Source: Funneliformis mosseae (lineage: Eukaryota > Glomeromycota > Glomeromycetes > Glomerales > Glomeraceae). From it: a stretch of 33,853 bases of DNA. Both the position numbers and the translations under genes were made by a program. Position 1 is the first letter of the stretch. Each line of letters starts with the position of its first letter. Positions 28,200 through 33,853 of this stretch are shown one piece after another. The DNA lies in the NCBI GenBank assembly GCA_910592005.1, contig CAJVPP010000390.1, positions 1-33,853 on the forward strand, given 5' to 3'. The notes below the pieces were generated by a model, which saw only the letters and a program-made list of their open reading frames with translations, searched no databases and was not told the origin of the DNA.

Positions 28200-30203
28200 T
28201 ATTTATGTGATTCTATTCTGTCTATTATCATAAAATTAGAAGACTTAATTATTAAGAAAGGAAGTAACATTTATATTAAGACCTGAAGTATTCCAGTTAT
28301 CAGTAGGAATACTATTTATCTGTCATTCATATGATATGAAGTATATTATAAATAACAAGCTATAGGCCTATCATTATTAATAAAAGCAAAAAATTTAGAA
28401 TCTAATTTAGCCAGATAAGTTTTAGTTGAGTCTAATTACTAAAGTTTAACTAGAATTAAGTCAAATAAATTGAAATTATTGTTGTGTTGTAGTATAAGAT
28501 GCATTAGGAATTTTGGAATCAAACTCTCTTCCTTTTCTTTGTTAGAACTAGAGGAAGATATTGAAAGGGATGATGGAATAATTATATAATTTTGAGTTGA
28601 CAAACTTGATTCTATATTTCTAATATTAACTGTAAAATGTCTAATACTTCAATAGTTATTAGAAGGATTTCTAAGTGTATTGATGACTGATGGTTGGGTT
28701 AATTCATTCTGGATGTATGATCAGTTAAGAACTTAAGGTCTTCTATCCAATCTGTATTTATTATGTATAATTTGTTGTGAATAGGTAGAATTTATATCTT
28801 CATCAGATGCAAAAGCAGTATAAGCAATATTGTTATAAAAATAACAAGATTTTGTATTAAATATTCTTAAGAGTACAGAAGGCTTCTGCAGGTGATATTT
28901 TATTTCTGAAACCTTTAAAATCAGCTACGTATCTATTTCTATCCTTCAATTTCTCTATTAATGTATCTATATGAACACATCTAATAACGTGTCCATTTAT
29001 GTTATGTGTTCAAGCTGCATTAAGTTGATGAGATTTTTTAATTTTACCAAAAGAAATGATAACATCATATGATGAATTATATCTATTTCTATATTAGTCA
29101 ACAATAGATATGATTAAGCCAAAATAGGAAGGACTCTATTGATATGTTTTTGTGTAATGTTATTAGAAACAGACTTGAGCTTATATGTGAGATTATTATA
29201 ATGTTAATTATTGATTAGAGTTTCATTAATTATATTAAATGGGAACTCAGAATGATTTAATAAGACATCATCTATTATGCTTAGTAATTATTTTCTATTG
29301 TTAAATTCTATAAAAATATTAGCATTTCCATTATGAAATTTCTAATCTATATTAATAAACCCTAGCTTGTGTGAAAAAAGAAAAGAGATAAAATCTAATT
29401 TGTCTATTCTAGTATTTCCTGATATGGCAAATACTAAAAGTAATACAAAAATACTTCCTTTATTATTAGGTTGAGTCATGTGCAAAGTGTTTTTCAAAGT
29501 ATAATAGAGATCATTTTTATGTAACTTGTAATTTGTTTTATTGTTGATCAGATTGTATAATAACGCATTAATATTAGTATTATTATTGTTGTGATTTACA
29601 GATATATTTAAGTTATTTTTAGATTGTTATATAACTGATACATAAGATTATTTGTTATTCAGTTTGTTTTGTTCTTCCAGTGAAGGATTGTTATGATTTT
29701 AAGTAAAGGTTGTTATGTATTAGAAAAAACTAAAGACAAAGTGAGATTATTATCTATTGTTATATTTATATCTATAAGTATGTCATTATCATTAAGTGTA
29801 TCCATTTGTAAATTTAATTTTTCTTCATTGATAGTTAAAATAATATCATCATTATTCTTAAAGGGAAAAGCAGTTTCAATTGTATGTAAGATGATACTTT
29901 CTGTTTTGTGTATTCTATTATCGCTCATTTTAATTTTATGAATATTGTAAATATAAGACCTCATAAGGTTATCTATAAAGTTATTGTTGAGAAAGATTTC
30001 TTGAGCAAAACATTCTGCTGAAAAGGCTTTAATATATTCTTTATTTAATTTCCTGACAAGTTAGAAAACTTCTGGTGTTTCATATGAGAGAAATTCTATA
30101 ATGATAAAATCTCTTTTTTTAAGTTCTAGCATAATATAATTTTCAGTTTTTAAAAGTCTAAAACTTCTTTAGTAAAAAGGTATTTAAAAATATTAAGAGA
30201 CAT
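28200..30203 (-). pseudogene. LINE ORF1-like region
   Basis: From ATG 30203 the minus strand reads MSLNIF; then, one frame over, KTENYIMLELKKRDFIIIEF, a stop-broken LVRKLNKEYIKAFSAECFAQ, and the open piece 29713-29964 (MSDNRIHKTESIILHTIET; NLQMDTLNDNDILIDINIT). Further pieces include NALLYNLINNKTNYKLHKND, FVLLLVFAISGNTRIDKLDF and LNHSEFPFNIINE, Asn-rich throughout. No CCHC or RRM can be identified. The piece order matches ORF1-like proteins I recall upstream of glomeromycete LINE endonucleases. Confidence 0.6.
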
Positions 30204-31134
30204 ATTGTATGGTTAAAATTTTGATAAAAAAATAAAAGTTTATTTAAAAAATAAGTTTTTGTTTTTTTCTAAATTTTTGGGTATTGTAAAAAGTGAGAAA
30301 GAGTTTTTTCAACATATTTAACTTCATTAATGATGTTATTATTATTATCATCATTTTTATTATTTGTAATTTTACCCAGTCAATCGCTAATTCGCGTTAA
30401 GAAATTATGGCTCCATATGATAATGATTTATAAAATTATACTTGATATTCATTTTGAAATATCTCACTAAATATTAGTCCAATCAGGTTGAGCTTATATT
30501 CATTGAAAAGCTCTTATCAAAACAGTTCTAATAATATTATTTCTATTAAAATGTTAATTATTAGTTCAGGAGTTATTCCATTTAACAATATAAAATTATG
30601 TAATATAATATATTAAACTATTTTTACTATAGCTAGATTAAAATTGTTTTATTATAGTGAATATTAAAACTTTATTAATAAATTCTATTATATTAAATTT
30701 ATTTTAATATATAATTTAATTTTAAAAAAAAGTTTTAATATAGACTTAATTTTAATTTATCAGGATTCTGATATATCAAATTTATTATATATTTTATTTT
30801 TAAAAATATAAATAAAAAATTTATATATTATATTTACATTAATAAATTAATATTATAATATTATTAAAAATATTTAATTATACATTTAAAAAAGATTTAT
30901 AAAAATTTTAATAAATAAACAATTTTATAATTAATATAATATTTTATAAAGTAGTAATTTTATTAATATTTTTAAGCTTTAACTTTAAAATTTATAATAA
31001 ATTAGTAATAAATTATAAGTTTAAAAATTTTTTATTAAATTAGATATAAATATTAATATGAATTTTTTTATTTAATTTAATTTTTATAATAAAATATATA
31101 AATAATAATATTATTATTATATTCAATTTTATTG

Positions 31135-31153
31135 TTCTATGCGAAGCAAAGAA
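31135..31153. other. GCGAAGC mini-hairpin within AT-rich tract
   Basis: TTCTATGCGAAGCAAAGAA folds as an 8-position stem (one A-A mismatch) with a GAA loop. The core GCGAAGC (31141-31147) is the known unusually heat-stable DNA mini-hairpin. Confidence 0.4.
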
Positions 31154-32559
31154 TTATATATTTCTATATATTAAGTAAATTTTGATCATATGAACATTTC
31201 TCAATCTACTACGTAATTTTTGTTCAATAATTTACTTAGGATTTACAATAGTCTCTGTTTTCTAATTATATTATATTATTTAAAAAACAATTTTTAATTT
31301 ACATACAAGTGTTTGGATATAAGTCACATAATATAGCTAATATTAATATTACTTTTTACTAGTATTAAAAATTAAAAAAATTACTAATATAATGATAATA
31401 TGACAAATAAAATATAATAAATAAGAATTTTTCATTGAAAAATTCTAATTTCTTAAAATAAATAGTAAAAACTAAAGGCAAAAGAGTATAATATTAGTGA
31501 TAAATATAAGTTATTTGATATATATTCTAATATCTAGGATAAACTTATAAATTTTAATTTAAAATATAATAAATTAAATAGTTAAATAAATTATTTTTTT
31601 TTTTAAAATAAAAATAAATAATATAAAATTTAAATAAAACTAAAAAATGAAACCTATTTTAATATAAAGCATAATTTCAATAATAATATAGGTTATTTTT
31701 AATAATATAACTAATAATATTTATATAATATAAAATTAGTAATAAACAAATTTACAAATTTTATTTATTGATCAAATTATAATACAGAATAATATTGCAT
31801 TGAAATGCTTAAAGTATAAAGTTAATTACTATATTTTGAATAATAAAAGCAAAATTTTTTAAATAATTTATAAATAAATTTATTTATAATTAAGGTTATT
31901 AACAAACTTAAAGGTTTACAAGTCATCTAAATAAAAAAAAATAAAATTTAGTAAAATTATATTATAATTTTATTAAAAAATCTGTGAAATTTTGAAAATA
32001 ATAAAACTATATTAAAGTTTATAAAAATGCGAAACTATATTAAACTTTAGTAAAAAATTAGCAAATTATAATTTAAACATTTTATCAAATTTAAAATGAG
32101 TTTAGACAAGCAACCTTACTTGTAATTTTGAAAATTAATTAATGAATATAAAAAATTAAAGATTAATTAACATTAAGCTAAATTTTTATTATTATATATC
32201 AAGATAAAGTTAATATTTAATTTGATTATTTTAAAGAAGTAATAATTATTTATTAATTATTCAAATTTAGCTTTTTTATTATTTAAATTAATTAATATAT
32301 TAAAAATATATATATATATATTTTTTATTATATTAATATTTATTATTTAAATATTTTTTTTTAAAAAAATATTGTTACAAATTTTTTTTAAATTAAAAAT
32401 AATTATTTTAATTTTATTTATCATTTATTTATATTTGAATAGGTAAATAACATTTTTTTTTAAACTAATTAAAATTATAATTATTATAAAATAAATATTC
32501 AGCAAGTTAGCATATTTAATAACATAAGTATAAAACTGTTCAATTGGGTATCTTTCTGA

Positions 32560-32690
32560 TTAGTCAATATTAAGTCAATCAGTAATCTGAATTGTCAATA
32601 GTTTACAATCAGTATTTTATTAATCAGGTATTAATTGGAAATATTAACCCTATTAATAACTTCTATTTCAATCAGTATTTCTTAATTGTT
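32560..32690. repeat. cluster of CAATCAGTATT-like motifs
   Basis: CAATCAGTA or close variants (AATCAGGTATTA, CAATCAGTATTT) occur about four times, with CTGATT on the opposite strand at the left side. A degraded short repeat is likely. Confidence 0.4.
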
Positions 32691-32776
32691 AATTATTTTT
32701 CAGATTTAGTTTTTTTAAAATTTATAATAATAATAATAATTTCAATTATAAATCAAATATTTACTTAATAACTTAT

Positions 32777-32875
32777 ATGCAAATTATCAATTTATGTTAA
32801 AATTAATAAAATTTAATAATAGAATATAAATGCAAATTAACGATTTATATTAAATTATAATAAAGAATAAAAAAC
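32777..32875. repeat. 53-bp tandem duplication
   Basis: ATGCAAATTA-n-C-n-ATTTAT-n-TTAAA recurs with a 53-bp period (ATGCAAATT at 32777 and 32830). The second copy keeps one CpG (AACGATTT) where the first has ATCAATTT. Confidence 0.6.
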
Positions 32876-32903
32876 TCTGAAAGTCAAATAAATTTAAAGA
32901 ATT

Positions 32904-33690
32904 TTACAAATGAAATTATCTATTGATCAGTATAACAGCTATATAAATAGTTGGATGCTAAGTATCTACTATAAATTCGCTTAGTAAAAATCAACTGTAT
33001 ATATTATAAACTAGCATAATAGCATCCCTTGACAATTCATAAAATTTGGGTTTCCATAATTCTATATTGCAACTTTTATTATCTTGATTTATTCAGTAAT
33101 GAAATCTTATTTGCTGATTGCATACAAACAAGTATCATTTGACAAAAGCAAGTCGATGTATCTTGACACCAGTTAGAAGTTCAATTGTATGTTCAAAATA
33201 AAATTGTACCTAATCAAGGTAAATATCGATACTATCATCTGACTGTACGAACTTGGCTAATATATTTGAACTTCTTTGATATTGGGGTACAAGTACTGAT
33301 CCAAATATTTCAGTAACAATCCTAATATAACTGAATTGATTCACATTTGATAATACAATAATTGAATTACTAGATGGATCATCTGCTAATTTAGCAATTG
33401 ATATGAAATTCCAATCATACGTATCATTATAATATTCTACAAGAAGTTTGTATATAGAATCTGATAATAAAACCTGCTCTTTTTTTAGAGTAAGCATCTC
33501 CTCTAAAATCAGTTTACTACCAGTTATATTCAAATTGTAACGGTAATTTTACATGAACTGGTAAAGTTCTGCAAATTCAAATTCACCATAAGTTGCTAAA
33601 CCACCAGTTGTTAGCCGTTGCTAAACTATTTGTAATGCTTTGATTAATTTTGTATTATCTTATTAAGATATTATCGGATAATCCAAGTGG
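32904..33690 (-). pseudogene. C-terminal region of an unknown multicopy fungal family
   Basis: One minus-strand frame runs from about 33690 to TAA 32904-32906 with no indel and roughly ten stops of Trp/Gln/Arg type. It reads TKLIKALQIV, TYGEFEFAELYQFM, then the open piece 33210-33533 (NITGSKLILEEMLTLKK; YKLLVEYYNDTYDWNF; VLSNVNQFSYIRIVTEIFGS; SSNILAKFVQSDDSID), then VQFYFEHTIEL, HRLAFVK, CNIELWKPKFYELSRDAIM and INR, stop, FHL. The first codon given as Met at 33533 is TTG, so the true start lies upstream, probably outside this copy. I recall the same order in a glomeromycete family that may be the C-terminal part of Plavaka/Kyakuja-type transposases; this is uncertain. No catalytic motif is visible. 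Confidence 0.55.
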
Positions 33691-33745
33691 CAATTTTACA
33701 CTATAATTCTTAACAATTCAGGTTTAATTTGGTGTTTACTATTGG

Positions 33746-33795
33746 GGGGGACAAGGGGAATTCCCACTGAGGAGTAGTAGCTTCCCCAGTGCCTT
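33746..33795. other. small GC-rich hairpin patch
   Basis: A run of seven G, the palindrome GGGAATTCCC (33756-33765) and an imperfect stem ACTGAGGAG / CTTCCCCAGT (33766-33774, 33781-33790) sit in AT-rich surroundings. It may be the end of a mobile element, but no partner end is in the window. Confidence 0.4.
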
Positions 33796-33853
33796 CTTGC
33801 TATATTACTATGTATTTCTTTTCCGTTTCTCGCGTCTCTAGCTCATTATAATT

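Larger units (their letters stand above)
25615..30203 (-). mobile_element. LINE with ORF1, endonuclease and RT, truncated at its 3' side
   Basis: Read on the minus strand from 30203 to about 25615, the unit gives an ORF1-like region, an APE-type endonuclease and a reverse transcriptase that stops abruptly after the YMDD palm region. The RT thumb, RNase H, Cys-rich end and poly-A expected from related elements are missing. This is the opposite of normal 5' truncation and implies a later deletion or rearrangement at about 25600-25625. No target duplication could be found. Stops are frequent, so it is an old copy. Confidence 0.85.
30240..32880. other. extremely AT-rich non-coding tract
   Basis: Long runs of A and T with hardly any G or C, many TATAAT-like and poly-A/T strings and an (AT)n run near 32305-32320. 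No ORF of useful length, no LINE or LTR remains. A less AT-rich patch lies at 31135-31260. It could be a strongly decayed repeat field or an AT-rich isochore; a centromere or replication function cannot be judged from sequence. Confidence 0.7.

Noticed and set aside
29693..29941. 82-aa plus-strand hydrophobic ORF
   Set aside because: Antisense to the LINE ORF1 piece at 29713-29964.
30240..32880. Nuclear copy of mitochondrial DNA
   Set aside because: The AT content would fit, but no mitochondrial protein, rRNA or tRNA sequence is visible.
1..33853. tRNA or rRNA genes
   Set aside because: No cloverleaf with TTCGANNC and A/B box spacing and no conserved rRNA segment was found by eye; a tRNAscan-SE run would settle it.

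Overview
The window looks like fungal nuclear DNA, most likely from an arbuscular mycorrhizal fungus (Glomeromycotina). It is very AT-rich, has short introns, and is packed with decayed retroelements. Several decayed coding blocks also resemble uncharacterised multicopy families that I recall from Rhizophagus/Gigaspora-type genomes; that recall is unverified. I see no intact host gene. The longest uninterrupted reading frames are about 110-180 codons. Almost all damage is C-to-T or G-to-A (CAA/CAG to TAA/TAG, TGG to TAG/TGA, CGA to TGA, Gly to Glu, Cys to Tyr, Glu to Lys) plus scattered one-base deletions.

Layout. 1-720: degenerate tandem repeat and a small Cys-rich remnant (-). 784-1166: unknown small gene remnant (+). 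1171-2275: retroviral-type integrase core (-). 2291-5562: Gag plus retropepsin remnant (+) carrying a 172-bp pogo-like MITE. 5681-6180: helix-turn-helix-like remnant (-). 6291-6451: minisatellite. 6535-9331: coiled-coil gene with a hydrophobic C-terminal tail, split by a 5'-truncated LINE (6812-8641) with a 13-bp target duplication and poly-A. 9565-11193 and 11263-11828: two more multicopy-family remnants. 12405-12640: CpG-retaining tandem repeat. 12737-14647: intron-containing remnant with a PD-(D/E)XK-like signature. 15318-16726, resuming at 24246-24486: SF2 helicase (origin-binding-protein-like) C-terminal remnant, interrupted by a 150-bp hAT-like MITE and a complete 7.5-kb Ty3/gypsy element (16727-24245). 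24615-25595: three small remnants. 25615-30203: a LINE on the minus strand (ORF1, APE-type endonuclease, reverse transcriptase), truncated at its 3' side. 30240-32880: extremely AT-rich non-coding tract. 32904-33690: minus-strand remnant of another multicopy family, then a small GC-rich hairpin patch.

The Ty3/gypsy element is the best-preserved unit: paired LTRs (565 and 563 bp), a 4-bp target duplication, Gag with CCHC knuckles, a TTTAAAC slippery heptamer just before the Gag stop, Pol (protease, RT, RNase H, HHCC/DD35E integrase, GPF-type tail) in the -1 frame, an extra ORF overlapping the Pol stop by ATGA, and a polypurine tract. Removing the two large insertions leaves a run of co-oriented decayed genes from 6.5 to 25.6 kb. 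That run may be one ancestral multigene cassette.
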